Assembly: GCF_016904955.1 (NCBI RefSeq)
Contig: NZ_JADIKE010000031.1
Coordinates: 62,001 to 126,000, forward strand
Length of the DNA: 64,000 bases
From: Dyella flava
GTDB taxonomy: Bacteria; Pseudomonadota; Gammaproteobacteria; Xanthomonadales; Rhodanobacteraceae
Reading direction: 5' to 3'
Positions 45,456 to 53,575 of the stretch are shown in pieces. Each line of letters starts with the position of its first letter. Positions within the stretch are counted from its first letter, which is position 1. Made by a program: the position numbers and the translations under genes. The notes under the pieces were generated by a model. That model made no database searches, had not been told where the DNA came from, and saw only the letters and a program-made list of their open reading frames with translations.

Positions 45456-45492
45456 GGATGCTCTGATCGGCCCCCAATACCTCCGGTTTTTT
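45444..45492 (+). terminator. Terminator after the cupin gene
   Basis: CCGGAG at 45444, inside the last codons, pairs with CTCCGG at 45481. There is imperfect further pairing (TACTAGGG with CCCCAATA), and TTTTTT follows at 45487-45492. Confidence 0.7.
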
Positions 45493-45623
45493 ACATAAAA
45501 GGCACGCAACGCACAATTCTGTCGCGATAAGACCTATATTTTCTGCCGCAATTCGGTAAAGTCAGCGCATCGCCGGGCAATATGCTTGCTGCTTTGCAAC
45601 AGGATTGCCCGCGCACACGGATC

Positions 45624-45643
45624 AAAAAAGCTTTGCTTTTTTT
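45624..45643 (+). terminator. A/T-stem hairpin with T run upstream of a mini-ORF
   Basis: AAAAAAGC-TTT-GCTTTTTTT: an 8-bp stem with a trailing U tract, ending about 10 bases before the ribosome site GGGAGGA of the mini-ORF at 45666. It is too A/U-rich to be a strong terminator and may act as a leader element. Confidence 0.45.
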
Positions 45644-45665
45644 GGACATCCGAAGGGAGGAGCCC

Positions 45666-45764
45666 ATGTTGAGATTGGTGCGAGCCCTTATGACGACAGC
45701 ACAACTGCCGGCGCGTTGCGTCGGCCTTTGTTTGTGCGCGCTCATCCTATCTCCACCAACCTGA
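45666..45764 (+). CDS. Putative 32-aa leader peptide or small hydrophobic protein
   Basis: ATG preceded at good distance by GGGAGGA (45655-45661). The peptide starts MLRLVRALMTTAQLPARC and continues VGLCLCALILSPPT. It has a basic N-terminus and a hydrophobic Cys-containing second half, like a short signal-type helix. It lies in the 515-bp gap before the transporter gene, where no larger gene is found, and is followed by an 8-codon frame and a terminator. It could be a regulatory leader or an independent small protein. No homology is claimed. Confidence 0.4.
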   Translation: MLRLVRALMTTAQLPARCVGLCLCALILSPPT

Positions 45765-45786
45765 CACCCGCTCATCAGAGGTGTCC

Positions 45787-45813
45787 ATGCGATTGAACAC
45801 CTCACTTGACTGA
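45787..45813 (+). CDS. Putative 8-codon leader ORF (MRLNTSLD)
   Basis: AGAGGTG lies just upstream of the ATG, and the TGA abuts the first base of the terminator stem at 45814. This spacing is what a ribosome-dependent attenuator would need. The codons are not enriched for a single amino acid, so any sensing principle is unclear. Confidence 0.3.
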   Translation: MRLNTSLD

Positions 45814-45839
45814 CGGCCTGACGAGTCAGGTCGGCTTTT
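45814..45839 (+). terminator. Intrinsic terminator/attenuator in the satP leader
   Basis: CGGCCTGA-CGAG-TCAGGTCG, an 8-bp stem with one G-U pair and a tetraloop, then GCTTTTGTTGTT. It lies about 130 bases before the transporter start codon. Confidence 0.65.
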
Positions 45840-45970
45840 GTTGTTGGCATAGACAACGTTCCGGCACGCGCGTGGGGAGAGAACGGCGTACCGGCATTTG
45901 AAAAACAGGGAGCCATAGCTGCAGACCACGCGGAGCAAGCATTTCATCTATCTCTGGGGAGGTTCCTGCA

Positions 45971-46552
45971 ATGAGCAACGAACAATCATCCACGCGCTTC
46001 TCGAATCCGGCGCCGCTCGGCCTGGCTGGCTTCGCGTTGACGACGTGGCTGTTGAGCATGATCAACGCCGGCTGGTTTACCGCTGACAGCATGAACCTCG
46101 TGCTCGCCGTCGCCCTCGCTTATGGCGGCACGGCGCAGATGATCGCCGGCATCATGGAGTTACCGCGCAACAATACTTTCGGAGCGACCGCCTTTTTGAG
46201 TTATGGCGCGTTCTGGTGGTCGTTCGCGCTATTCGTGTTGTTTTTGCACGACAAGGTGCCAGGCGCCTTCGTGGGCTGGTACCTGTTTATGTGGGGTGTC
46301 TTCACGTTCTACATGTGGATCGGCAGCCTCGCCGCCGCGCGCGTGTTGCAAATGGTTTTTCTCGCCTTGTCGATCACTTTCTTCCTGCTTGCCGCCGGTG
46401 AGTGGACCGGCATGAGCGTACTGCACGTGGCAGGCGGCTACGTGGGCCTGCTCACCGCCGCCTTCGCGTTCTATCTGTCCGCGGCCGAGATCATCAATGA
46501 AGCGCACCAACGGGTGGTTCTACCGATTGGTGCGCCAACTGCTGCCCGTTAA
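45971..46552 (+). CDS. satP: Acetate uptake transporter family protein (SatP/YaaH-like)
   Basis: 193 residues with six hydrophobic helices. The GPR1/FUN34/YaaH signature is present: NPAPLGLAGFALTTWLLSM (NPAPLGL motif), YGGTAQMIAGIMELPRNNTF, ATAFLSYGAFWWSFALFVL, and AAGGYVGLLTAAFAFYLSAA-type AGGYVGLLTAAFAFYLSAA. E. coli SatP is 188 residues and takes up acetate/succinate with protons. ATG after GGGGAGGTTCCTGCA. An outer-membrane porin gene follows after 21 bases, suggesting a paired uptake route. The 130-bp region upstream is preceded by a terminator. Confidence 0.92.
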   Translation: MSNEQSSTRFSNPAPLGLAGFALTTWLLSMINAGWFTADSMNLVLAVALAYGGTAQMIAGIMELPRNNTFGATAFLSYGAFWWSFALFVLFLHDKVPGAFVGWYLFMWGVFTFYMWIGSLAAARVLQMVFLALSITFFLLAAGEWTGMSVLHVAGGYVGLLTAAFAFYLSAAEIINEAHQRVVLPIGAPTAAR

Positions 46553-46573
46553 TGCATAACAAGGGAGAACATC

Positions 46574-47995
46574 ATGAAGCGACATGCCTTGTTTATGGCC
46601 CTGATGGCCTTGGGCCTGACCGTATCCGCACCGACGTTTGCACAAACCGATAGCCGGGATGCCCAAATCCAGGCACTGAAAGCGCTGGTCGAAAAGCAAC
46701 AGGCTCAACTCAACCAGCAACAGCAGGATTTGCAACAGCTGCACACTGCGCTGAACCAGCTGCAAAGTCAGCAGACGCAACAGCAGACGCAGATTCAGCA
46801 GACGCAACAGGCCCAGGCGCATATCGCTGCCGCGGCTCCCGCCGCCACCACGCCGACCTTTACGACGGCACCGGGCCTGCAGGTAGCCTTCCACGGCTTT
46901 ATCGATGCCACCGCGTTCAGCCAGACCAGGAGCTTTACGTATGGCAACGGCCAGAACGCCGAATTTCCGATACCAGGAACGCCCGGCGACCTCAGCGGCG
47001 TCGATGTCCGCAACACACGTTTCATGTTCGATCTGACCGGCGCGAAGATCGCCGGTAACTGGACCGGTGGCGCCCATCTGGAAATGGACTTCTTCGGCGG
47101 CAACAACGGCACCGGCGGTTATTCGGTGGAGCAGCCGCTGCCGCGGCTGCGCCAAGCCTATATGGTGATGGAGAACCCGGTAACGGGCAGCACGATCAAG
47201 ATCGGCCAGATGTGGGATCTGATCTTCCCGCTGGACAACCTGCCCGATTCGATTAGCCATCTAGCCTTCCCGCTCGGCTACGGCACCGGCATTATCGGCT
47301 GGCGCTTCCCGGGCATCATCTACTCGCAACTGCTCAACAAGCCCACGGGCGGTCCGCAATGGGAATTTGATCTTGGCGCGTTCGAAGGAACATGGGACGG
47401 GCCTGGCAGTCCGATCAACTACGTGAGCGCGGGTAACGCCGGTTTCCGTCCGCAGATCGAAGCCAAACTGCATGTGCTACAGGAAAATGAATGGATGGCG
47501 TTCCTCGCCGGGCATTGGAGCCAGATCAATCTGGCCGGTGTAGGCGATACCGAACCGACGCCGATCAGGCGTCAGTTCTCCAGCACGGCCATCGAGCTTG
47601 GCGGTCGCTGGACGCCGGGCCCATGGGTGTTCAAGAGCGCGATCTACGACGGCCAGGGTATTGGCCAGATCTTTGGCGACTTGTCGCAATTCGGCGATAT
47701 CAGGGACAAGGGTGGTTACCTGGAAGGCGGATACAAGTTCACGCCGCATTGGAGCGCATACACGACCTATACCGTGGCCGAGCCCGATAGCCACCAAGTG
47801 ATCGAATGGCTGAACAACGGCTCTACCGGCTTGTTGAAGGACCGTCAGGTATCCGCCAGCGTGCGGTATACGGTCGGTAGCTATGCCTTTGCGCTGGAAG
47901 CCATCCACGCCCTGCTCGATACCACGACCAATGGCCACACGCGCCTGTCGACCAGCGGCAACCAGGTGAACCTGAGCGCGATGTACACCTTCTGA
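46574..47995 (+). CDS. Outer-membrane porin with N-terminal coiled coil (DcaP-like)
   Basis: 473 residues with a signal peptide (LTVSAPTFA-Q). Residues about 28-80 are a Gln-rich coiled coil (IQALKALVEKQQAQLNQQQQ and a following LQQLHTALNQLQSQQ stretch), then a Pro/Ala/Thr linker, then a beta-barrel: VAFHGFIDATAFSQTRSF, RFMFDLTGAKIAGNWTGGAH, AYMVMENPVTGSTIKIGQMW, ending LSAMYTF with the C-terminal Phe recognised by BAM. This architecture resembles DcaP-type trimeric porins for dicarboxylates. Cotranscribed with satP; followed by a strong hairpin. Confidence 0.88.
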   Translation: MKRHALFMALMALGLTVSAPTFAQTDSRDAQIQALKALVEKQQAQLNQQQQDLQQLHTALNQLQSQQTQQQTQIQQTQQAQAHIAAAAPAATTPTFTTAPGLQVAFHGFIDATAFSQTRSFTYGNGQNAEFPIPGTPGDLSGVDVRNTRFMFDLTGAKIAGNWTGGAHLEMDFFGGNNGTGGYSVEQPLPRLRQAYMVMENPVTGSTIKIGQMWDLIFPLDNLPDSISHLAFPLGYGTGIIGWRFPGIIYSQLLNKPTGGPQWEFDLGAFEGTWDGPGSPINYVSAGNAGFRPQIEAKLHVLQENEWMAFLAGHWSQINLAGVGDTEPTPIRRQFSSTAIELGGRWTPGPWVFKSAIYDGQGIGQIFGDLSQFGDIRDKGGYLEGGYKFTPHWSAYTTYTVAEPDSHQVIEWLNNGSTGLLKDRQVSASVRYTVGSYAFALEAIHALLDTTTNGHTRLSTSGNQVNLSAMYTF

Positions 47996-48023
47996 GCGTG
48001 AGCTCCAACTTCACTGACACCGG

Positions 48024-48050
48024 TTTCCTCTCCTCACTGGGGAGAGGAAA
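48024..48050. terminator. Hairpin terminator between porin and efflux operon
   Basis: TTTCCTCTCC-TCACTGG-GGAGAGGAAA, a perfect 10-bp stem between convergent genes. Its arms recall the short palindromic repeats (CTCTCC/GGAGAG). Confidence 0.8.
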
Positions 48051-48082
48051 CCTGGGGCCTGTTTACCCAGGCGCACCGTGAA

Positions 48083-49549
48083 TCAGCGTTTGGCCACGTC
48101 CTGAGTATCGTAGCCACCACCTAGCGCGTCGATCAAACGTACGGACAGATCCGCCTGCTGGCTTTCCAGTGCGGCCAGCCGTTGCTCGGTCAGCAGCAGT
48201 TGCTGACGTGTGACCACCGGCGTGAGTTGTCCGCTGATACCGCCCTTGTACTCGGACAGAGCATCGTCGTAGCTCTTGGCGGCGTCTTGCTGGGCACGTT
48301 TCTCCAGCGCGATCTGTGCACGTACCGAATTGAGCGCGGACACGATATCGGATACTTCATTCACGGCGTGGATCAGCAAGCCGTTGTAGCGGGCGACGGC
48401 TTCGTCATAGGTGGCATTGGCGCCGGCCAGGTTGGCGCGCAAACGGCCGCCATCGAAAATCGGCAGGCTCAACGCGGGTTCGATGGCATACGTGCGCGCC
48501 GGCAGCTGCAGTACGTTGACGCTGCCGCCCACGGCTACAAAACCGGCCATCGCCGACAGGTTGACGTCGGGCAGAAACTCGGTCCGCGCTGCCTTGATGT
48601 CTTTGGACGCCGCCTCGACCAGCCAACGCGCAGCCACCAGATCGGTGCGGCGTCCGATCAGGTCGACCTGCATGTTCTCGGGCAACGCAAGCCGGTCGGC
48701 GTTCAACAAATGCGGGCGGGTGATGCTCAAGCCGCGATCGGGGCCTTCGCCCAGTAACACGGACAAGGCACTGCGTGCGGCATCGATGGCGCGATCCGCC
48801 TGCACTTTCTGCTGCTCGGCGCTCGCTGCCTGCGAATCGGCCAGAAACTCCTGCTGCGGCGTGCCGAGGCCGCCTTCCAACAGGCGGCGCGTCAATTCCA
48901 GAGCCTTGTTGGCGCGTTGCAGTTCGCGCTCGGCCACCTCTTGCTCGGCAAAGGCGTAGCCGAGGCTCACATAGGCACGCGCCACGTTCACCGATAACTG
49001 GATACGTGCGGCACGGGCTTCAATCTCCACGGCGCGGCTGCGGCCCAGCGCGGCTTCCCAGGCGTCACGCTTGCCGCCCCATATATCCAGATCCCAGGAG
49101 AAACCGGCCGTTACCGACTTGGCCCAGGCAAAGAAGCCCAGGTCATAAGCGGGATACAGCGGATCCTTTTCGGATATGCGTGAACCGAGGGCGTTTGCGT
49201 TCAGTTCGCCCTGCGGCATGCGGGCCGCATCGATACCGGCTGCCACTGCCTGCGCCTGACGCGCGCGCGCTTCGGCCTCGTCCAGCGTGGGGTTGTTCTT
49301 GAGCGCTTCGTCGATCAGCGTAGTGAGCTGTGGATCGCCAAAGCCGACCCACCAATCCTGCGCCGGCCAGGCCGTCGGGCTGAGCGTCACGCCAGCAAGG
49401 CTTTGCCTGCTCGTGAGGCTGTTCACATCGATCGTCTTGCCGGTCGTGTGCAAGCCGCGCGACGTGACGCAACCAGCCAGCGCCAGGCTCAGCGCCAGCA
49501 CGGTCGCCGCGATCGGAAAACGTTTGGAGTTGATCAGCTGAGAACGCAT
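48083..49549 (-). CDS. Outer-membrane efflux lipoprotein, NodT/OprM family
   Basis: 488 residues with a lipobox (ALSLALAGC). Two TolC-like repeats are visible: DWWVGFGDPQLTTLIDEALK, ISEKDPLY..., FSWDLDIWGGKRDAWEAA in the first, and LRGRRTDL-type IGRRTDLVAARWLVEAASKD with LSLPIFDGGRLRANL in the second. It forms the outer-membrane duct of a tripartite pump. Last gene of the marR-FUSC-DUF1656-HlyD-NodT operon, seven bases after HlyD. Confidence 0.95.
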   Translation of the reverse strand: MRSQLINSKRFPIAATVLALSLALAGCVTSRGLHTTGKTIDVNSLTSRQSLAGVTLSPTAWPAQDWWVGFGDPQLTTLIDEALKNNPTLDEAEARARQAQAVAAGIDAARMPQGELNANALGSRISEKDPLYPAYDLGFFAWAKSVTAGFSWDLDIWGGKRDAWEAALGRSRAVEIEARAARIQLSVNVARAYVSLGYAFAEQEVAERELQRANKALELTRRLLEGGLGTPQQEFLADSQAASAEQQKVQADRAIDAARSALSVLLGEGPDRGLSITRPHLLNADRLALPENMQVDLIGRRTDLVAARWLVEAASKDIKAARTEFLPDVNLSAMAGFVAVGGSVNVLQLPARTYAIEPALSLPIFDGGRLRANLAGANATYDEAVARYNGLLIHAVNEVSDIVSALNSVRAQIALEKRAQQDAAKSYDDALSEYKGGISGQLTPVVTRQQLLLTEQRLAALESQQADLSVRLIDALGGGYDTQDVAKR

Positions 49550-49556
49550 GGCAGGC

Positions 49557-50579
49557 TCACTGTGCCGTCCCGCCGTTATCGGCGTGGTCGTCCGGATGCA
49601 GGATCAAGGTTGCGGTCTGTCCTGCGACCAGCACGGTGCCTTTCGGCAGGTGATCTGCATCGATGCGCACACGTACCGGCACGCGCTGGGCAAGCCGCAC
49701 CCAGTTGAAGGTGGGATTGATGTTGGCAAGCAGATCGGAGGTGGAGGGATCCACCGCATCAGCGATGCCACGCGCAATGCCTTCCACCGTGCCGTGCAGG
49801 ACGACACCGCCGGCCATCAGGCGGATGTCCGCCTTATCGCCGATGTGGACATGCGGCAGCTTGGTTTCCTCGAAATAGCCGTCTACCCAGAACGAATGAC
49901 GGTCGATCAGCGCCAGCCGCGTCGAGCCCGCGGTGGCGTAATCGCCCACGCGCACCAGCAGGTTGGTGACATAGCCGTCGACTGTTGCGCGCACTTCGGT
50001 GCGTTGCAGATTGAGTGTGGCCGTGGACAGCGCCGCTTGCGCCTGCTTCACGGCTGCCAAGGCCTGCTCTTTGGCAGCGGTGGCCTGTTCCAGGCTGGCC
50101 TGCGCCTTGCTCACTGCGGCGCGTGCCGCATCAGCCGTCGCGACGGCGTTGGTGCGGTCTTCGCTGGATACCACGTCCTTGAGATCCTGGCGGCGTTTGG
50201 CCTGTGCGGCGTACATGTCAAAGTTCGCCTTGCTCTGCGCCAGGCTGGCCTTGGCGGCATCGATATTGGCGGTGGCCGCCTGCACGGCGGCCTGCGCGGC
50301 GGCAAAATTGGCTTTCGCCTGCTCCTCCGCATCCGTGTAGCGCTCGCGGTCGATCACAAACAGGACATCGCCTTTCTTGACGGTCTGGTTGTCGAGCACG
50401 TTGACCGCAGTGACCAGGCCGGACACGTCCGGCGCGATGCGCACGACATTGGCGCGCACGTGGCCGTCGCGGGTCCATGGCGAATACATGTAGTGCCGCC
50501 AGAGTGCCGCACCGATCAGCACAGCAAGCAACACGACGAAGGCGGTGATGGCGAAACGGATGTATTGGGCAATTTTCAT
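49557..50579 (-). CDS. HlyD/EmrA-family periplasmic adaptor (AaeA-like)
   Basis: 340 residues, one N-terminal membrane helix (ITAFVVLLAVLIGAALW). Biotinyl-lipoyl half motifs VRIAPDVSGLVTAVNVLDNQ and EVRATVDGYVTNLLVRVGDY flank a long coiled-coil hairpin rich in Ala/Gln/Lys (AKANFAAAQAAVQAATANID). This matches adaptor subunits of AaeAB-type aromatic acid pumps. It bridges the FUSC inner-membrane protein and the NodT channel. The ribosome site is weak; coupled expression within the operon is likely. Confidence 0.94.
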   Translation of the reverse strand: MKIAQYIRFAITAFVVLLAVLIGAALWRHYMYSPWTRDGHVRANVVRIAPDVSGLVTAVNVLDNQTVKKGDVLFVIDRERYTDAEEQAKANFAAAQAAVQAATANIDAAKASLAQSKANFDMYAAQAKRRQDLKDVVSSEDRTNAVATADAARAAVSKAQASLEQATAAKEQALAAVKQAQAALSTATLNLQRTEVRATVDGYVTNLLVRVGDYATAGSTRLALIDRHSFWVDGYFEETKLPHVHIGDKADIRLMAGGVVLHGTVEGIARGIADAVDPSTSDLLANINPTFNWVRLAQRVPVRVRIDADHLPKGTVLVAGQTATLILHPDDHADNGGTAQ

Positions 50580-50610
50580 AAGGGTCTAAGTCGAAATAGC
50601 CGTCGCCGGA

Positions 50611-50808
50611 TCAATAAAGCAGCAGCGCAAGGCTGCCGAAGATGCAGACGAAGAACGCAAGCCGGAACAGTGCCGGATGCCAGACAAAGCGGTACAGCCC
50701 GAAGCGCCCGACCAGCCAGTCGAACACCAGCAGCAGTGCCAGCGAAAGCACGAACCACACCAGCAGTCCCGGAAACAGAATGCCCCCGACGGCTATTTCA
50801 CGCGGCAT
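50611..50808 (-). CDS. DUF1656 small membrane protein (AaeX-like)
   Basis: 65 residues from ATG 50806-50808, with AAGGAG upstream, overlapping the end of the FUSC gene by 11 bases. Two hydrophobic helices: LLVWFVLSLALLLVFDWLV and LFRLAFFVCIFGSLALLLY. DUF1656 proteins are regularly found between FUSC and HlyD genes (AaeX in E. coli). Their role in the pump is not defined. Confidence 0.93.
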   Translation of the reverse strand: MPREIAVGGILFPGLLVWFVLSLALLLVFDWLVGRFGLYRFVWHPALFRLAFFVCIFGSLALLLY

Positions 50809-52921
50809 GGTTCTCTCCTTGGCTGAGTTGCTTGGATCGCATGAATTCTGCAAGCACGGATTGGTCGTCCACCAGCGCCAGGCGCAGCAGGTGCAGGTCA
50901 TCCAGCAACGTGCGCAAGGATTCATCCCGGCTGGTCAAGACGGTTGCCGCAGCCAGTGCATGCACGGCATGTTCGTAGGTGATCGTGCCCGGCTGCTCAT
51001 ATAGCCGGGCCACCGCATCGATCGCGCGGTTGATGGCGCCATGCACGTCGCCGGGCGGTGGACGGCTTGCCATGTCATTGCGCAGTTCGATCAGCGTGCG
51101 CCCCATTTCGTGCACCGACAGCGTCCACGCCACCAGCGTACGTGAAGCCTGGCTGCCACGTTGGGTCTGCGCCACGATCTGCCCGAACAGATCGTGATTC
51201 ACGCTCTCGAAGCGACTGCGCAAGCCGGCCAACGGTGCGGTAGCCGCAAAACTTACCTGCCGGCGCAGCCGATCGAGCTGACGCCGAATGAACCAGATCG
51301 TACCGAAGCCGGTGGGAACGAAGACAAAGGCAACACCTGCGGCAGCCACGCCGACCAGTTGGGCAACCGTGTCATTGGCGAAACTCAGGATATTGAAGTC
51401 GGTCTGATTCTTGATCGCCTGGAGGAAGATAAAGGCTATGCAATAACCGACACCGACTTGGGTATGCGTCGGACTTGCCATGATCACCAAGCCGACAATC
51501 AAGAACGGCGCGGTACCGGCTATAAATAACAGAAAGCCATCCATCTGGTTGAGCACGAAGAACAGGCTGACAAAAGCCGCCACGGTGCCTATCAGAAAAC
51601 CGACAAAGACCTGGCTCACCGCCCGGGATGGATTGGGTGCCGAAGCCAACAGGCCCGCGAAGACGGTCGCAAGGATCAGGGCCAATGGCCCGTCAGGCCA
51701 CGCCGATCCGATCCAGAACAAGCTCAGTGCGCCGATCGCCAGCGTGGTGCGCACCAGCGCGAGGCCTGCGCCGGCAAAATCGTTACTTCGTTCGAAATGC
51801 ACCCGCTCGGCAGGACCGGCAAGCCTGGGCGCCTGCAACGCGGACGCCGTGTCGACATAGTCGTACAACTCGCCGACGAATTGCTCCGCCAGGGTAACGC
51901 CGGTATCGAAATCGAGCTGATCGTCATCCGAGCGCAGAACAGCGCGCAGCGCGGGCCTATGCAGATCCATCGCTTTGCGCGCATTTTGCAACCTCGGCAA
52001 CAGCACGCGCGCCGCGGCGCCGGCTTCGATCGGCGCATCCAACGCCTTGCTGATCGGCGCGTAAAGCTCGATCAGGGCATCGGCCGGCTCATGGTGGGCT
52101 CTGCGCTTCAAGCGATTGATCAAGTGGTGCAGCGATTGCAGGGTGGTTGAGGCCGCCATGAACTGCTGATTGAGCAGCATCAGGTGGCCGCTGCGCGCCC
52201 GCGCTTCAGGATCTTCGAAAATCACCGAACTGCGCAGGTCTTCCAGGGTCACCGCATCGCGTACGAAACGCAGGTGCGCGTTTTCCATGTCCGCGCGAGC
52301 CACCTTGCCGGACATGGCCCGTTGCACGAATTCGATAAAATTGGCGAACTGCGCCCGGGACAACTGGCGCATGCTGTCGCGGATGCGGCTGGGGAAAACC
52401 AGATCGTGCACCGCACCGGAGACGCCCACCCCAAGCAACACCTCGCTCATGCGCGCCACCGCCGAATCAAATGCGCCCAGCGGATGATCAACCACCGGAA
52501 TGGCCACGAGCGCCGCCGTATAGCCGGCCAGCACGAACGCGTACGCCTTGAAGTTGCGATACAGCGTAGCGCCGCCGGCGCACAGACCGATCCACACCGA
52601 CAACGCCGCCAGAAACAGCACGCGCTCCAGCGGGAACAGCGCGACAATCAGCAACGCGCCAAGCGCTCCGACCACGGTGCCGATGGCGCGATAGAAGCTC
52701 TTGGCCAGCACCAGGCCGGTCTGCCGGTTGGCGACGATGACCGTGGTCAGCATGGCGGTGGACGGTTGCGACAAGGCCAGGCGCATTGCCAGCCAGCAAG
52801 TGATGTAAAGGGCTAGCAGCGTCTTCAGCACGAACAGCAAGGTCGCGCTTTCCTGGCGCAAGGCCGTCTTGAAGACCTCGCGCAGGCTGGGTGTGGCGGC
52901 ATTGGCCTCGGTTACGGACAT
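50798..52921 (-). CDS. FUSC-family inner-membrane transporter (AaeB-like)
   Basis: 707 residues. Two clusters of about five or six hydrophobic helices (residues about 30-160 and 375-530) are separated by a cytosolic region of about 200 residues, the FUSC/AaeB layout. MLTTVIVANRQTGLVLAKSF is the typical first FUSC block; GLLASAPNPSRAVSQVFVGF and ASPTHTQVGVGYCIAFIFLQ are in the second. Aromatic carboxylic acids are the known substrates of E. coli AaeB; not proven here. Second gene of the operon, 13 bases after marR. Confidence 0.95.
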   Translation of the reverse strand: MSVTEANAATPSLREVFKTALRQESATLLFVLKTLLALYITCWLAMRLALSQPSTAMLTTVIVANRQTGLVLAKSFYRAIGTVVGALGALLIVALFPLERVLFLAALSVWIGLCAGGATLYRNFKAYAFVLAGYTAALVAIPVVDHPLGAFDSAVARMSEVLLGVGVSGAVHDLVFPSRIRDSMRQLSRAQFANFIEFVQRAMSGKVARADMENAHLRFVRDAVTLEDLRSSVIFEDPEARARSGHLMLLNQQFMAASTTLQSLHHLINRLKRRAHHEPADALIELYAPISKALDAPIEAGAAARVLLPRLQNARKAMDLHRPALRAVLRSDDDQLDFDTGVTLAEQFVGELYDYVDTASALQAPRLAGPAERVHFERSNDFAGAGLALVRTTLAIGALSLFWIGSAWPDGPLALILATVFAGLLASAPNPSRAVSQVFVGFLIGTVAAFVSLFFVLNQMDGFLLFIAGTAPFLIVGLVIMASPTHTQVGVGYCIAFIFLQAIKNQTDFNILSFANDTVAQLVGVAAAGVAFVFVPTGFGTIWFIRRQLDRLRRQVSFAATAPLAGLRSRFESVNHDLFGQIVAQTQRGSQASRTLVAWTLSVHEMGRTLIELRNDMASRPPPGDVHGAINRAIDAVARLYEQPGTITYEHAVHALAAATVLTSRDESLRTLLDDLHLLRLALVDDQSVLAEFMRSKQLSQGENHAA

Positions 52922-52934
52922 GACGCTGCGTTCC

Positions 52935-53426
52935 TCAATCAGCCAATCCGCTCAGGAGCTTCTTCAACAACTTTTCGAACTGAGCTTGCTCGGAAACCGT
53001 CAGGTGACGCGTCTGCCTTAACAGCATGACGCAAATGTCCGGAAGAAAGCTATCGATCAAGGCCAGTCCCTGCGCCGTCAGACTAAGTTCGACTTTGCGT
53101 CGGTCGTCAGCGCTGGCCGAACGGGCGATCAACCCTTTGTCACACAACTCATTGGTCAACCGGGTGATGTTGGCTGACTTTTCGCCCGCTGCATCCGCCA
53201 ATTCCGACGGCGACATCGTACCGCTGGCCGTACCGTACAACATCATCATCAAGTTGTACTCCGGATGATTGATGCCATACGGCTTGAGCATGGTGTTGGC
53301 CTCGTCGTGCACCAACTTATGGATATGTTTCACCAGTCTTACCAGCGTAGCCGGGCGCCGCGGGAAATCCGGATAACGGCGGCAGGTCACTGCCAGGCGC
53401 TGCTCAGTGGATGCAAAATCGCGCAT
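52935..53426 (-). CDS. MarR-family transcriptional regulator of the efflux operon
   Basis: 163 residues from ATG 53424-53426, with AGGGG upstream; a TTG seven codons earlier lies over that site and is rejected. Winged helix: MSPSELADAAGEKSANITRL for the recognition helix, then GLIARSASADDRRKVELSLT with the DxR wing motif. First gene of the operon. Just upstream (53451-53481) is a 31-bp near-perfect palindrome, so autorepression relieved by a phenolic or aromatic acid is the likely mechanism. Confidence 0.94.
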   Translation of the reverse strand: MRDFASTEQRLAVTCRRYPDFPRRPATLVRLVKHIHKLVHDEANTMLKPYGINHPEYNLMMMLYGTASGTMSPSELADAAGEKSANITRLTNELCDKGLIARSASADDRRKVELSLTAQGLALIDSFLPDICVMLLRQTRHLTVSEQAQFEKLLKKLLSGLAD

Positions 53427-53450
53427 GGAACGCCCCTGCGGAACCAAGAT

Positions 53451-53481
53451 ATTACAGTTATAGATAATATATAAGTGTAAT
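53451..53481. promoter_or_regulatory. Candidate MarR operator, 31-bp palindrome
   Basis: ATTACAGTTATA, 7-base spacer GATAATA, TATAAGTGTAAT: 12-bp arms with a single mismatched pair. It lies 25 bases upstream of the marR ATG in an AT-rich promoter. Length, symmetry and position fit MarR-family operators. Confidence 0.8.
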
Positions 53482-53575
53482 ATTTATTTGTAAATATGTT
53501 GCATTACGAATTCTGGCTGTAGCATCAGACAGCAGCGGGAGAGCCAGCCTCGAGGTTGCCTCGACCGGCGCTTGT

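Noticed and set aside
45666..45839. Type I toxin-antitoxin (small hydrophobic peptide plus antisense RNA)
   Set aside because: The 32-aa peptide has only one moderately hydrophobic stretch and no antisense promoter is evident; the leader interpretation is simpler, though not proven.
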